A DNA stretch of 64,000 bases from the NCBI RefSeq assembly GCF_030815975.1, contig NZ_JAUSXL010000001.1, positions 702,611-766,610 on the forward strand, written 5' to 3'. Shown in pieces: positions 7,663 to 16,121 of this stretch. The notes under the pieces were generated by a model, which was not told the DNA's origin, ran no database searches, and saw only the letters and a list, made by a program, of their open reading frames with translations. Within the stretch, counting starts at the first letter, position 1; each line of letters opens with the position of its first letter. This stretch comes from Variovorax paradoxus. Its GTDB lineage: Bacteria; Pseudomonadota; Gammaproteobacteria; Burkholderiales; Burkholderiaceae_C. A program made the translations under genes and the position numbers.

Positions 7663-8871
7663 ATGAACCACTCTTCCATGCAACCCCTTGCCGGCGTGCG
7701 CGTGCTGGACTTGTCACGGGTGATGGCAGGCCCGCTGTGCGGCATGGCACTGGCCGACCTGGGCGCCGATGTGATCAAGGTCGAGCATCCCGAGCGCGGC
7801 GACGACACGCGCGACTGGGGCGTGCGCATCGGCAGCCACAACACCTCCTACTTCAACAGCTGCAACCGCAACAAGCGCTCCATCTGCGTGGACCTGCAGG
7901 ACAAGGAGGGCCAGGCGCTCGTGCGCAAGCTCGCCGCGCAGTGCGACGTGGTCATCCAGAACTTCAAGTACGGCGGCGCGCAGAAGATGGGCTTGGGCTA
8001 CGAGGACCTGCGCAGCTTCAACCCGAAGATCATCTACTGCTCAATCTCGGGCTATTCGGTGCTGAGCCCGGAGAAGGCGCGGCCGGGCTACGACCTGGTG
8101 ATCCAGGGCGAGACCGGCCTCATGGCCATGAACGGCGAGGAGGGCCAGGGGCCGCTGAAGTTCGGCATCGCCGCGGTCGACATGTTCACCGGCATGTACT
8201 CGGCGCAGGCGATTCTGGCCGTGCTGTACGAACGCACGCGCACCGGCGCGGGCCGCCACATCCAGATGTCGCTCTACGACAGCGGCATGATGATCACGTC
8301 CTACTACGGCCTGACCGCCTGGCTGAACAAGGGAGATCCCGCGAAGTTCGGCAACTCGCATCCGTCGATCGTGCCCTATGGCGTGTTCGAGGCTGCGGAC
8401 GGTCCGCTGGTGATCGCCGTCGGCAACAACGGTCAGTTCAAGAAGTTCTGCGACGAGGTGATCTTCTGCCCCGAACTGGCCGTCGATCCGAAGTTCTCCA
8501 CGAACACCGAGCGCTCGAAGCACCGGCATGAGCTGCTGCCCATCCTGCTCGGCCACATCGCGCTGTTCTCGCGCGTCGATCTCCTCGCGCGCATGAGCAA
8601 GGCCGGCATTCCGTGCGGCGAGGTGCTGGGCCTGTACGAGGCACTGCAGTCCGACCGGACGGCGCAGACCGGCGTCTGGCACCGGTTCGAGGACGCCGAA
8701 GCGGGGGCGCAGGCCGTCCACGCACCGCCCTACATCATTGACAGCGCGCGCTCGGGCGTGCGCCACCCTCCGCCGCACCTGGGGGAGCACACGGCCGAGG
8801 TGCTGCGTGAACTGCTGGACATGGACGACGGTCAGCTTGAATCCCTGGCCCGGAGGAGCGTCATCAGATGA
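7663..8871 (+). CDS. CaiB/BaiF family CoA-transferase
   Basis: 402 residues. It begins PLAGVRVLDLSRVMAGPLCG and then LADLGADVIKVEHPERGDD, the standard start of class III CoA-transferases. The catalytic aspartate lies in the GYDLVIQGETGLM region. Class III enzymes move CoA between carboxylic acids through an aspartyl-CoA thioester. ATG 7663 has GAGGACCATCGA upstream and is 41 bp after the acyl-CoA dehydrogenase, so co-transcription is likely. A convergent terminator follows. The donor and acceptor acids are unknown; candidates such as succinyl-CoA:dicarboxylate or mesaconyl-type transfer cannot be separated by eye. Confidence 0.92.
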   Translation: MNHSSMQPLAGVRVLDLSRVMAGPLCGMALADLGADVIKVEHPERGDDTRDWGVRIGSHNTSYFNSCNRNKRSICVDLQDKEGQALVRKLAAQCDVVIQNFKYGGAQKMGLGYEDLRSFNPKIIYCSISGYSVLSPEKARPGYDLVIQGETGLMAMNGEEGQGPLKFGIAAVDMFTGMYSAQAILAVLYERTRTGAGRHIQMSLYDSGMMITSYYGLTAWLNKGDPAKFGNSHPSIVPYGVFEAADGPLVIAVGNNGQFKKFCDEVIFCPELAVDPKFSTNTERSKHRHELLPILLGHIALFSRVDLLARMSKAGIPCGEVLGLYEALQSDRTAQTGVWHRFEDAEAGAQAVHAPPYIIDSARSGVRHPPPHLGEHTAEVLRELLDMDDGQLESLARRSVIR

Positions 8872-8882
8872 GGAAAATGGGA

Positions 8883-8929
8883 CAAGGCCCGGACCCATTG
8901 CCGACCGAGGGCGATGAGTCCGGGCCTTG
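8883..8929. terminator. bidirectional terminator hairpin between convergent genes
   Basis: CAAGGCCCGGAC (8883-8894) is perfectly complementary to GTCCGGGCCTTG (8918-8929), giving a 12-bp GC-rich stem with a 23-nt loop. It sits between the convergent CaiB gene (ends 8871) and Bug receptor gene (ends 8947). There is no T-run. Confidence 0.75.
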
Positions 8930-8946
8930 CCGATGGACCGTTCCGT

Positions 8947-9903
8947 TCAGTGCGACTGCTTGGGCAGGTTCAGGCCGCGCAGCACGGGAAGCCAGCGGTC
9001 CGCCTCGGCCTTGATGAACTTGTCCAGGTCCTCGGGCGTGCCGCCGCGCGGCTCCATGCCGATGGCGCGCGCGCGCGCCACGAAGTCGGGGTCGGCGATC
9101 ACCTGGTTGACGGCCTTGTTCAGGCGATCGATCGCGGGCCGTGGCGTGCTGGCAGGCACTGAGAGGGAATACCAGAGCGTGGCTTCCATGTCGAAACCCT
9201 GCTCCTTGAAGGTGGGTGCGTCGGGCACCTGCGGCAGGCGCTTCGAGTCCATCACGCCCAGCACGCGCAGCTTGCCGGCCTTCACGTAAGGCAGCGATCC
9301 CGTGATGGAGGTGCCATGGATGTCGATCTGGTTGCCCAGCAGGGCCTGGAGCGCGGGCGCATCGCCGTTGAAGGGAATGTGCAGCGTGCTGAAGCCCTGT
9401 TCCTTTTCGAAGGCGATGGGTGCCAGGTTCGTCAGGATGGCCGCGCCCGGCGAGCCGCGGTTGATCTTGCCGGGGTTCTGTCTGGCATAGGCCACCATTT
9501 CCTTGATGTTCTTGTAGGGCAGGTCCGTGCGCCCCACGACGATGGCGGGCTGGTAGGCGATCTGCGTGACGGCGGCAAAGTCCTTCGCCGGGTCGTAGGG
9601 CAGCTTGTCGTAGAGCACGCTGTTGTTGGCGAGCGTGCCCAGCGAGGACACGAGCACCGTCTGCCCGTCGGGCTTGGCGCGCGCAACGTAGTCGGCGGCA
9701 AGGATGCCGCTTGCGCCGGGCTTGTTCTCGATGATGACGTTCAGGCCCTGCTTGTTGAGCTCCTGGGCCAGGATGCGGCAGTACTGGTCGGTGCCGCCGC
9801 CTGCGGCAAAGGGCACGACGATGCGGGTCACCTGCTGGGCGAGTGCGGGGGCGAGCGCGCAGGCGCCCAGCGCCAGCCCGATGACGAGTTTTCGATAGCT
9901 CAT
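8947..9903 (-). CDS. Bug-family (TTT) periplasmic solute-binding protein
   Basis: 318 residues. Signal peptide MSYRKLVIGLALGACALAPALA is cleaved before QQVTRIVVPFAAGGGTDQ, the typical Bug-family beginning. Later family marks are VIIENKPGASGILAADYVA, YDPAKDFAAVTQIA and VPDAPTFKEQGFD. Bug receptors bind carboxylates or other small acids and either feed tripartite tricarboxylate transporters or signal. No membrane TTT subunits are nearby, as is usual for the many orphan Bug genes of Comamonadaceae and Bordetella. It is convergent to the acyl-CoA dehydrogenase/CaiB pair and may supply that pathway's acid; this is positional inference. Confidence 0.93.
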   Translation of the reverse strand: MSYRKLVIGLALGACALAPALAQQVTRIVVPFAAGGGTDQYCRILAQELNKQGLNVIIENKPGASGILAADYVARAKPDGQTVLVSSLGTLANNSVLYDKLPYDPAKDFAAVTQIAYQPAIVVGRTDLPYKNIKEMVAYARQNPGKINRGSPGAAILTNLAPIAFEKEQGFSTLHIPFNGDAPALQALLGNQIDIHGTSITGSLPYVKAGKLRVLGVMDSKRLPQVPDAPTFKEQGFDMEATLWYSLSVPASTPRPAIDRLNKAVNQVIADPDFVARARAIGMEPRGGTPEDLDKFIKAEADRWLPVLRGLNLPKQSH

Positions 9904-10041
9904 TCTTGTCTCCTGTTCCGGCCCGGAATCGGGCTCTGGAGCCAGTCTAGGTGGCCGCCCTTGGCGCTGCGCTGCACGAAATGAAAAGCAGCTTTGCGGG
10001 AAGCGCCGGCAGGGCGCAGCCCGGCCCTGCACACTTCGCCG

Positions 10042-10923
10042 ATGACCGTGCAGATCACCAGAATCGGAACGAGCCGGGACCAGCTGGGCGAAAGCCCTTG
10101 CTGGGATGCCGATGCGCAGGCGCTGAACTGGATCGACGCGCTCGGCGGCACCCTGTGGCGACTGCACGCGGGCGCCGAGCGGCCTGAGCGGCATGAGCTG
10201 CCCGCGCCCGTGGGCTCGATCGCGCCCAGCCGCGGCGCGGCCGTGGTGGTGGCGCTGCGCAACAGCTTCGCGCGCTACGACTTCGCCACGCGCACACTGG
10301 AGCCGCTGGCCGGCATCCCCGTGGACCACCCGAAGGTGCGCTTCAACGACGGCAAGTGCGATCCGGCGGGCCACTTCCTGGCCGGCACCATGCATGTCGA
10401 CCGCCAGCCCGGCGAGGCGGTCATCGGAGGTCTCTACCGGCTGCGTACCGATCGCCGCGTGGAACAGCTGGCCGACGACATCGGCTTTGCCAACGGCCCC
10501 TGCTTCAGCCCGGACGGCCGCACGCTGTACCTGGCCGACAGCCTGGAGCGCACCATCTGGGCCTACGACTACGACGCGGATGGCCCGCTGCGCAACAAGC
10601 GCGTGTTCGCGAGGACGCATGAATTCGATTCGGGCCCCGACGGCGCGACGGTCGATGCGCAGGGCTTCTTCTGGACGGTGATGACCCGCGCTGCCAGGCT
10701 CGCGCGTTACGCGCCGGACGGTGCGCTGGAACGCCTGATCGAGTTGCCCGCGAGCTATCCGACGAGCATCTGCTTCGGCGGGCCGGGCCTTGCGCACATG
10801 TACCTGACCAGCATTTCCCGCAGCACGCGCCTGCAGGGGGACAAGGCGCAGGACGGCGGGCTGTTCCGGATCGAGGGGATGCCCGCGCCGGGGCGCCTGC
10901 CCGACCGCTACGGAGGCTGCTAG
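10042..10923 (+). CDS. SMP-30/gluconolactonase/LRE family protein
   Basis: 293 residues from ATG 10042. It is a six-bladed beta-propeller lactonase type: LGESPCWDADAQALNWIDAL near the N-terminus, VRFNDGKCDPAGHFLAGTM in the middle and FANGPCFSPDGRTLYLADSL later. The Glu in GESP, the Asn-Asp in RFNDGKCD and the Asp in LADS are the metal ligands and catalytic base known in this family, and all are present. It probably hydrolyses a sugar lactone such as an aldonolactone. It is divergent from the Bug receptor gene at 9903. No sugar dehydrogenase is adjacent, so substrate and pathway remain open. Confidence 0.9.
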   Translation: MTVQITRIGTSRDQLGESPCWDADAQALNWIDALGGTLWRLHAGAERPERHELPAPVGSIAPSRGAAVVVALRNSFARYDFATRTLEPLAGIPVDHPKVRFNDGKCDPAGHFLAGTMHVDRQPGEAVIGGLYRLRTDRRVEQLADDIGFANGPCFSPDGRTLYLADSLERTIWAYDYDADGPLRNKRVFARTHEFDSGPDGATVDAQGFFWTVMTRAARLARYAPDGALERLIELPASYPTSICFGGPGLAHMYLTSISRSTRLQGDKAQDGGLFRIEGMPAPGRLPDRYGGC

Positions 10924-11014
10924 CGCGCCGAGCTGGGAGCTAAAGACAAAATCGCTCGATATTCGTGCGGATGTCGCTGACAGATCTGGCCCAAAAGAAA
11001 GGGCGGGGCCGGCA

Positions 11015-11434
11015 TTACCCGGCGATGCGCTCCATGGCTTCACGCGCGGTGACGATGGGAATGCCCGCATAGCTGCCCAAGGGCAGGAGGTCGCGCCGGT
11101 CGCCGGAGGCGATCAGGTCGACTGCACCAGCCAGGGCTGCGGCCAGCACGTGGTCGTCGTCGGGGTCGGTGGGCACCACACGCGGCACTTTCGCGGGTGC
11201 GACCATGACGGCGAGCCCGCGCAGATCGTCAACGAGGGTCTTCGGGCTCAACCCGGCCCGGGCCAGGCGATCAGCAAACTTGCCGCGCCCGAGCACGTCG
11301 AGCAGCTCGGCCAGCAGGACTTCACTGGTGCACAGTTCGAACTCGCCTGCACGCGCAGCGTCCAGCAGTTGGCGCGGCAGACCGGTGGAGATGATGGCCG
11401 AGACGAGCAGATTGGTGTCGATGACGAAGCGCAC
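11015..11434 (-). CDS. PIN-domain toxin (putative toxin-antitoxin component, VapC-like)
   Basis: 139 residues. The PIN fold is shown by MRFVIDTNLLVSAIIS, where the first acidic residue is Asp6, then SEVLLAELLDVLGR and the downstream acidic cluster PTDPDDDHVLAAALA with LIASGDRRDLL. PIN toxins are magnesium-dependent ribonucleases. The start lies 12 bp after the stop of a small acidic-tailed gene (11447-11683) on the same strand, the normal antitoxin-toxin order. The family is the PIN group usually called putative toxin-antitoxin system toxin component. The RNA target is unknown. Confidence 0.9.
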   Translation of the reverse strand: MRFVIDTNLLVSAIISTGLPRQLLDAARAGEFELCTSEVLLAELLDVLGRGKFADRLARAGLSPKTLVDDLRGLAVMVAPAKVPRVVPTDPDDDHVLAAALAGAVDLIASGDRRDLLPLGSYAGIPIVTAREAMERIAG

Positions 11435-11446
11435 GGTGCCCGGGCC

Positions 11447-11683
11447 TCAGGCGCCTTGCCGGCGTGCCTGGCGGGCGGCCTGCACTTCTTCCTCGATCTC
11501 GTCCTCCGACAGCGGCGCCAAGTTCAGTGCATCGAGCTTGGACATTGCTTCACCCAGGCGCGCAGCGGCCGCCGCGCGCTCCTCGCGTGCGGCCAGGAAC
11601 TCGACGAAGTCCACCACTTCGGCCACGCGGCCGGGCGGCAGTTGCTTCAGGCGCTCGATCAGGCGAGTCTCGATGGCAGTCAT
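11447..11683 (-). CDS. antitoxin partner of the PIN toxin
   Basis: 78 residues: a helical N-terminal part (TRLIERLKQLPPGRVAEVVD, then FVEFLAAREER), a DUF2281-like pattern, and a C-terminal tail that starts acidic (LSEDEIEEEV) and ends basic. Such tails wrap the partner toxin's active site. It is the first gene of a two-gene unit with the PIN toxin 12 bp downstream. A 10-bp perfect palindrome 42 bp upstream is a candidate autoregulatory site. Confidence 0.8.
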   Translation of the reverse strand: MTAIETRLIERLKQLPPGRVAEVVDFVEFLAAREERAAAAARLGEAMSKLDALNLAPLSEDEIEEEVQAARQARRQGA

Positions 11684-11724
11684 GTGTGGTTCCTCGCTCA
11701 GGGTATGCGTCGGTTGGATTTTCA

Positions 11725-11734
11725 GTTGTACAAC
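11725..11734. promoter_or_regulatory. palindrome upstream of the PIN toxin-antitoxin unit
   Basis: GTTGTACAAC is a perfect 10-bp palindrome 42 bp before the antitoxin start, in AT-rich sequence. It is a candidate operator for autoregulation. Confidence 0.45.
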
Positions 11735-11868
11735 AGGTTCAATTCAACTTGCTCAAGCCTGCCACGAAAAGCCTTGGCCGTGGTAGTGAAAAACCGGACG
11801 GCGTTGCCCATCGCACCCGCATCGTGACGCCGTTCCGCTGCCGGCGCCGCTCCCAGCCGACCCGTGAA

Positions 11869-12777
11869 TTAGCGTTTTTCGCTCCGGAGTGCGTCCGCCA
11901 CGTAGTCCACGAAGGCACGCACCTTCAGCGGCAGCACGCGGCTCTGCCGGAAGACCGCGAAGACGCCATTGGAAAAAGCGCGCACCGCAAAGCGGTATTC
12001 AGGCAAAAGCCGCACCAGCGTGCCGCCCTGCAGGTCGTTGCGCACGGTGGCCTCGGACAGCAGCGCCACGCCCATGCCGCCGATGGCGGCCAGCCGCAGC
12101 AGTTCGCCGTTGTTGGCGCTCAGCACGCCCTGGATGGCCAGCTCCTGCTGCTCGCCCGCCTCGTCGATGTACTTCCAGGTGATGACCTCGCGCTCGCGCC
12201 GGTAGGTGAGGCAGCGCACCTGCGGCAGATCGGTGGGATGACGGATGCGCGAGTAGGTCTTCACGAAGGCCGGGCTGGCCACCAGCACCTCGTCGCTCGA
12301 CAGCAGCCGCTTGATGACGAAGCCCGAATCGGTGGATTCGCCGGTGCGGATGTCGACGTCGAAGTCGTGCTCGACCAGGTTGACCGGATGCTCGGAGAGC
12401 TCGAGTTCCACGCGGATGTCCGGATAGAGTTCCGCAAAGCGCGGCAGCAGCGGTGCCAGCACGCGCAGGCCGATGTGGGTGCGCGAATGCACGCGCAGCC
12501 GGCCCTCGGGCCGCTGCCGGGCGTTGTGCACGACCTGTTCGGCCTCGCTCATGAGTTCCAGCACCGCCTCGGCCCGCTCCAGGAAGGCCTGGCCCGCCTC
12601 GGTCACCTTGAGGTTGCGGCTGGTGCGGTCCACCAGCTGCACGCCCAGTTCTTCCTCCAGCGCGCTGATGCGCCGCGAGATGGTGGCCGGCGACAGGCTG
12701 AGGCTGCGGGCCGCGGCCGAGAGGCTGCCCTTCTTCTGGGTGGCCACGAAGATGCGCAGCGAATCGAGGGCCTTCAT
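11869..12777 (-). CDS. LysR-family regulator of the adjacent catabolic run
   Basis: 302 residues. HTH at residues 3-62 (LDSLRIFVATQKKGSLSAAA, then LSPATISRRISALEEELGV), followed by an effector domain of the CrgA/DsdC-like group (GRLRVHSRTHIGLRVLAPLL). It is divergent from the flavin monooxygenase gene at 12880 with a 102-bp gap, so control of the 11-gene run is the natural inference. This group often lacks strict inducer-specific signatures, so the effector is not predictable. Confidence 0.93.
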   Translation of the reverse strand: MKALDSLRIFVATQKKGSLSAAARSLSLSPATISRRISALEEELGVQLVDRTSRNLKVTEAGQAFLERAEAVLELMSEAEQVVHNARQRPEGRLRVHSRTHIGLRVLAPLLPRFAELYPDIRVELELSEHPVNLVEHDFDVDIRTGESTDSGFVIKRLLSSDEVLVASPAFVKTYSRIRHPTDLPQVRCLTYRREREVITWKYIDEAGEQQELAIQGVLSANNGELLRLAAIGGMGVALLSEATVRNDLQGGTLVRLLPEYRFAVRAFSNGVFAVFRQSRVLPLKVRAFVDYVADALRSEKR

Positions 12778-12879
12778 TTCGAAAGACGCAAAGAAGGTGT
12801 GCGTTCGCTGGTGATCCGCAGGGGCCCCGAGTTCCTACGATGGGCTTCGATCAAAACCAGCCAACCAGGAGTGACAGCG

Positions 12880-13971
12880 ATGGATTTCGGAATCTTCATT
12901 CTGATGCAGCAGCGGAACAAGCACAAAACCTCCCACCAGATCCTGCGCGACGCCGTCGAGCAGACTCGCCTGGCGGACGAACTGGGTTTTGGTGCCGCAT
13001 GGTACGCCGAGCACCACTTCAGCAACTACGGCCTGTGCTCCTCGCCGCTGACCATGATCGCGCACTGCGCCGCGGTCACCCGCAACATCCGGCTGGGCAC
13101 CGGCATCGTGGTCGCGCCGCTGTACACGCCGGCGCGCCTGATTGCGGATGTGGCCATGGTCGACCAGCTGTCCGACGGCCGCCTGAACCTGGGCATCGGC
13201 TCGGGCTACCAGCACTTCGAGTTCGAGCGCTTCGGCGTCTCGCTGGAGTCCGCCAAGGGCCGCACCTTCGAGATGCTCGACATGCTCGAGGCGGGCCTCA
13301 CGCAACCCAAGTTCAGCTACGAGGGCGAGTACTACCGCCAGCCCATGAGCGCCATCAGCCAGCGGGCAGTCCAGCGCCCGATGCCGCCGATGTGGATCAC
13401 CAGCGTCGACCCGGCCTTCCTGTCGCGCGCCGTGAAGTCCGGCCACCACGTGTTTGTCTCGGGCGGCGACGGCGGCCTGGAGAAGCTGGCCGGCACCCGC
13501 GCGCTGATCGACAAGGTGGCGGCGGCCGAGGGCAAGGACCCCGCCGGGGTGCAGGTCGGCCTGCTGCGCGCGGCCTATGCGAGCAACAACAGGGACGAGG
13601 TGGAAAGCTACCTCGAGTGCGCCCGCTACCAGCGCCGCATCGCCGTCAGCCTGAAGCGCCGCACCGCGCAGATCGCCGACGACTACCAGGTCGAGGAAGG
13701 CATCGTCGAGGGCGAGCCGAGCCTGGACGAGATGCGCGCGCTGCTGCCCGTGGGCAGCATCGACACCGTGATCGAACGCGTGGTCAAGGAGATCCGCACC
13801 CTCAAGCCCGTGCACTACTGCTTCCAGACGCAGATGGGCGACTTCGACCAGCCAGCCATGCTGCGCCAGCTCGAGACCTGGGGCAAGGTCATCATCCCGG
13901 CGGTGCAGCAGGAGATCGCCAACGATCCGCCGCACCGGCCCGCGGCGCGGCCCGAGCTTGCCGCGGCCTGA
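12880..13971 (+). CDS. LLM-class flavin-dependent monooxygenase (bacterial luciferase-like)
   Basis: 363 residues from ATG 12880, with CCAGGAGTGACAGCG upstream. Luciferase-like TIM-barrel signatures are MDFGIFILMQQRN, GFGAAWYAEHHFSNYGLCSS, RNIRLGTGIVVAPLYTPARL and LSDGRLNLGIGSGYQHFEFE. These enzymes use reduced FMN and oxygen to hydroxylate, desulfonate or insert oxygen into substrates. The next gene (21 bp away) encodes a flavin reductase, making a two-component monooxygenase. It is the first gene of an 11-gene co-directional run. Downstream CoA-ester genes imply that the oxygenated product is degraded through acyl-CoA intermediates. Substrate unknown. Confidence 0.93.
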   Translation: MDFGIFILMQQRNKHKTSHQILRDAVEQTRLADELGFGAAWYAEHHFSNYGLCSSPLTMIAHCAAVTRNIRLGTGIVVAPLYTPARLIADVAMVDQLSDGRLNLGIGSGYQHFEFERFGVSLESAKGRTFEMLDMLEAGLTQPKFSYEGEYYRQPMSAISQRAVQRPMPPMWITSVDPAFLSRAVKSGHHVFVSGGDGGLEKLAGTRALIDKVAAAEGKDPAGVQVGLLRAAYASNNRDEVESYLECARYQRRIAVSLKRRTAQIADDYQVEEGIVEGEPSLDEMRALLPVGSIDTVIERVVKEIRTLKPVHYCFQTQMGDFDQPAMLRQLETWGKVIIPAVQQEIANDPPHRPAARPELAAA

Positions 13972-13992
13972 GGCCGCGCGCTGGGAGACGCC

Positions 13993-14928
13993 ATGCCTGA
14001 AGTCGCCGAAGACATCCGCCGCGCCATCGAGCCCGCGCAGCTGCGCCAGCTGCTCGGATGCTTTCCGACCGGCGTGGCCGTCATCACCACCTGCACGCCG
14101 GACGGTCAGCCCGCCGGGTTGACCTGCAACTCCTTCAGCTCGGTGTCGCTCGATCCGCCGCTGGTGCTGTTCAGTCTGCGCAATGCCAGCCGCCTGCTGC
14201 CGACCTTCCAGGCCGCGGACGGCTTCGTGATCAACATCCTCTCGCAGCAGCAGGACGCGCTGTCGGGCCGCTTCGCCTCGAGCAGGATCGAGCACAAGTT
14301 CGACGGCGTGGCCTGGCGCGCCGGCCGGCTGGGCATGCCGCTGATCGACGACTGCCTGGCCAGCTTCGAATGCCGCGTGCATGCCACCCACGCGGCCGGC
14401 GACCACACCATCTTCATCGGCGAGGTCCGGCACCTGAGCGCCGGCGTGCCCGACCAGGCGCTGGTGTTCTACAAGGGCGCCTACATGATGCTGGCCGAGT
14501 CGCTGCGCAAGCTGGTCGTCGAGGGCCGGCTCGGCGACGCCGACATCGACGAGGCCTACCGCACGCTCTACGGCACCCTGCTGCACCTGGCAAGCGAACG
14601 CGCCAGCGAGGCCGAGCTCGACGCCGTGCAGCAGGCCGCCGATGCCATCGAGGCGCATCCCGACGACGCCCCGCTCAAGGAGCGCATCGCGTCGGCCAGC
14701 GCCTTCTTCGCCTCGATTGCGGCCGCCGGCCACAACGAGGCGCTGACGCTGATGGCACAGACCATGACCAGCGTGCTGCGCGAGCGCATGACGCATGTGC
14801 TCTCGGTGCGCGCGCGCCCCGATCTCTTTCCGCTGCGCCGCAAGGTGGCGCACAACCTGCGCCAGCGCAACCCGGAGGGCGCCGCCGCCGCGCTGGACGA
14901 GCTGATCACGCAGCTGCGCAAGGGCTGA
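13993..14928 (+). CDS. flavin reductase with C-terminal FCD-like (GntR ligand-binding) domain
   Basis: 311 residues. Residues 15-168 are a HpaC/ActVB-type flavin reductase (LLGCFPTGVAVITTCTPDGQ; GLTCNSFSSVSLDPPLVLFS; VFYKGAYM). Residues 185-308 are all-helical and resemble the FCD effector domain of GntR regulators (EAYRTLYGTLLHLASERASE; AHNLRQRNPEGAAAALDELI), but no HTH is present. The usual FCD histidine in FHRAL is replaced (FFASI). The reductase domain should supply reduced flavin to the monooxygenase encoded 21 bp upstream. The C-terminal domain may sense substrate. A precedent is the Acinetobacter p-hydroxyphenylacetate hydroxylase reductase, whose C-terminal MarR-like domain responds to substrate. 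Confidence 0.87.
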   Translation: MPEVAEDIRRAIEPAQLRQLLGCFPTGVAVITTCTPDGQPAGLTCNSFSSVSLDPPLVLFSLRNASRLLPTFQAADGFVINILSQQQDALSGRFASSRIEHKFDGVAWRAGRLGMPLIDDCLASFECRVHATHAAGDHTIFIGEVRHLSAGVPDQALVFYKGAYMMLAESLRKLVVEGRLGDADIDEAYRTLYGTLLHLASERASEAELDAVQQAADAIEAHPDDAPLKERIASASAFFASIAAAGHNEALTLMAQTMTSVLRERMTHVLSVRARPDLFPLRRKVAHNLRQRNPEGAAAALDELITQLRKG

Positions 14929-14957
14929 GCCCTTTCCATAATTCAACAGGAGACAAC

Positions 14958-16118
14958 ATGTCCATCGACTACGCCGGCTTCCGGCGCGAACTCGAAGCGT
15001 TCGCGCGCAGCGCCTGCCCGCCCGATATCCGCGCCGTCGTCGCGGCCGGCCAGAAGATCACCAAGCGCGAATACCAGGCCTGGCAGCAGATCCTGAACGC
15101 CCAGGGCTGGGGCGCGCCGAGCTGGCCGCGCGAAGCGGGCGGCACCGGATGGGACATCCGCCAGCGCCTCATCTTCGAGGAGGTGATGGCCGAGAACGAC
15201 TGCCCGCCGCTCTACCACCATGGCCTGGGCCACATCGGCCCGGTGATCATCCGCTTCGGCACACCGGACCAGAAGGCCCGCTTCCTGCCGCGCATCCTCG
15301 ACGGCTCCGACTGGTGGTGCCAGGGCTATTCGGAACCCGGCTCGGGTTCCGACCTGGCCTCGCTGTCCACCAGTGCACGGCTGGAGGACGGCGAGTGGGT
15401 CGTCAACGGCCAGAAGATCTGGACCTCGCATGCCCACGAGGCCAGCATGATCTACATGCTGGTGCGCACCTCGAAGGAAGCGAAGAAGCAGGAGGGCATC
15501 TCGCTGCTGCTGGTGCCGATGGACACCCCGGGCATCACCGTGCGCCCGATCAAGACCATCGACGGCTGGCACCACCTGAACGAGGTCTTCTTCGACGAGG
15601 TGCGCGTGCGCGCCGACAACCTCGTCGGCGAGGTCGGCAAGGGCTGGACCTGTGCCAAGTTCCTGCTCGAGCGCGAACGCCTTCCGCCGGCCAACGTGGC
15701 GCGGCTGGAGCTCATGCGCCGGCAGGTCACGCAGCTGGTCGAGCAGGCGAGCCGCGCTGCCGCGGGACAGCGCGACTTCAGCGGCCTGCACCACAAGCTG
15801 CTGCTGTGCGAGGCCGACGTGAAGGGCGCGCGCGTGATGATGGCCGAGGCCACCGACGACCTGATCCACCAGCGTCCGCTGGGCGTGCAGCCCTCCGCCA
15901 TCAAGATGACCTGCGCCGACGTGGCGCAGCGCCTGACGACCATCGCGCTCGACGCCGTAGGACCCGACGCGGCCCACCGCTTTCTCGCCGACGCGGGGCA
16001 GGACGTGCCCGACGCCACCTGGATCCAGAACTACATGTTCACGCGCGCCCGCACCATCGCCGGCGGCACCTCCGAGGTGCAGCGCAATGTCGTCGCCAAC
16101 GAACTGCTGGGAGCCTGA
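14958..16118 (+). CDS. acyl-CoA dehydrogenase (first of a pair)
   Basis: 386 residues with ATG 14958 after ACAGGAGACAAC. Motifs are QGYSEPGSGSDLASL (flavin/substrate loop), VNGQKIWTSHAHEASMIYML and RTIAGGTSEVQRNVVANELL. The position before GT is Gly rather than the catalytic Glu of the YEGTSQI type, as in FadE-type enzymes that place the base elsewhere or work as heteromers. A second, more divergent dehydrogenase gene starts 3 bp after this stop. The two probably form a heteromeric enzyme, as known for steroid side-chain dehydrogenases. The substrate is unknown. Confidence 0.92.
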   Translation: MSIDYAGFRRELEAFARSACPPDIRAVVAAGQKITKREYQAWQQILNAQGWGAPSWPREAGGTGWDIRQRLIFEEVMAENDCPPLYHHGLGHIGPVIIRFGTPDQKARFLPRILDGSDWWCQGYSEPGSGSDLASLSTSARLEDGEWVVNGQKIWTSHAHEASMIYMLVRTSKEAKKQEGISLLLVPMDTPGITVRPIKTIDGWHHLNEVFFDEVRVRADNLVGEVGKGWTCAKFLLERERLPPANVARLELMRRQVTQLVEQASRAAAGQRDFSGLHHKLLLCEADVKGARVMMAEATDDLIHQRPLGVQPSAIKMTCADVAQRLTTIALDAVGPDAAHRFLADAGQDVPDATWIQNYMFTRARTIAGGTSEVQRNVVANELLGA

Positions 16119-16121
16119 GCC

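Noticed and set aside
10924..11014. possible remnant between the SMP-30 gene and the PIN toxin
   Set aside because: Too short and featureless; nothing recognisable on either strand.
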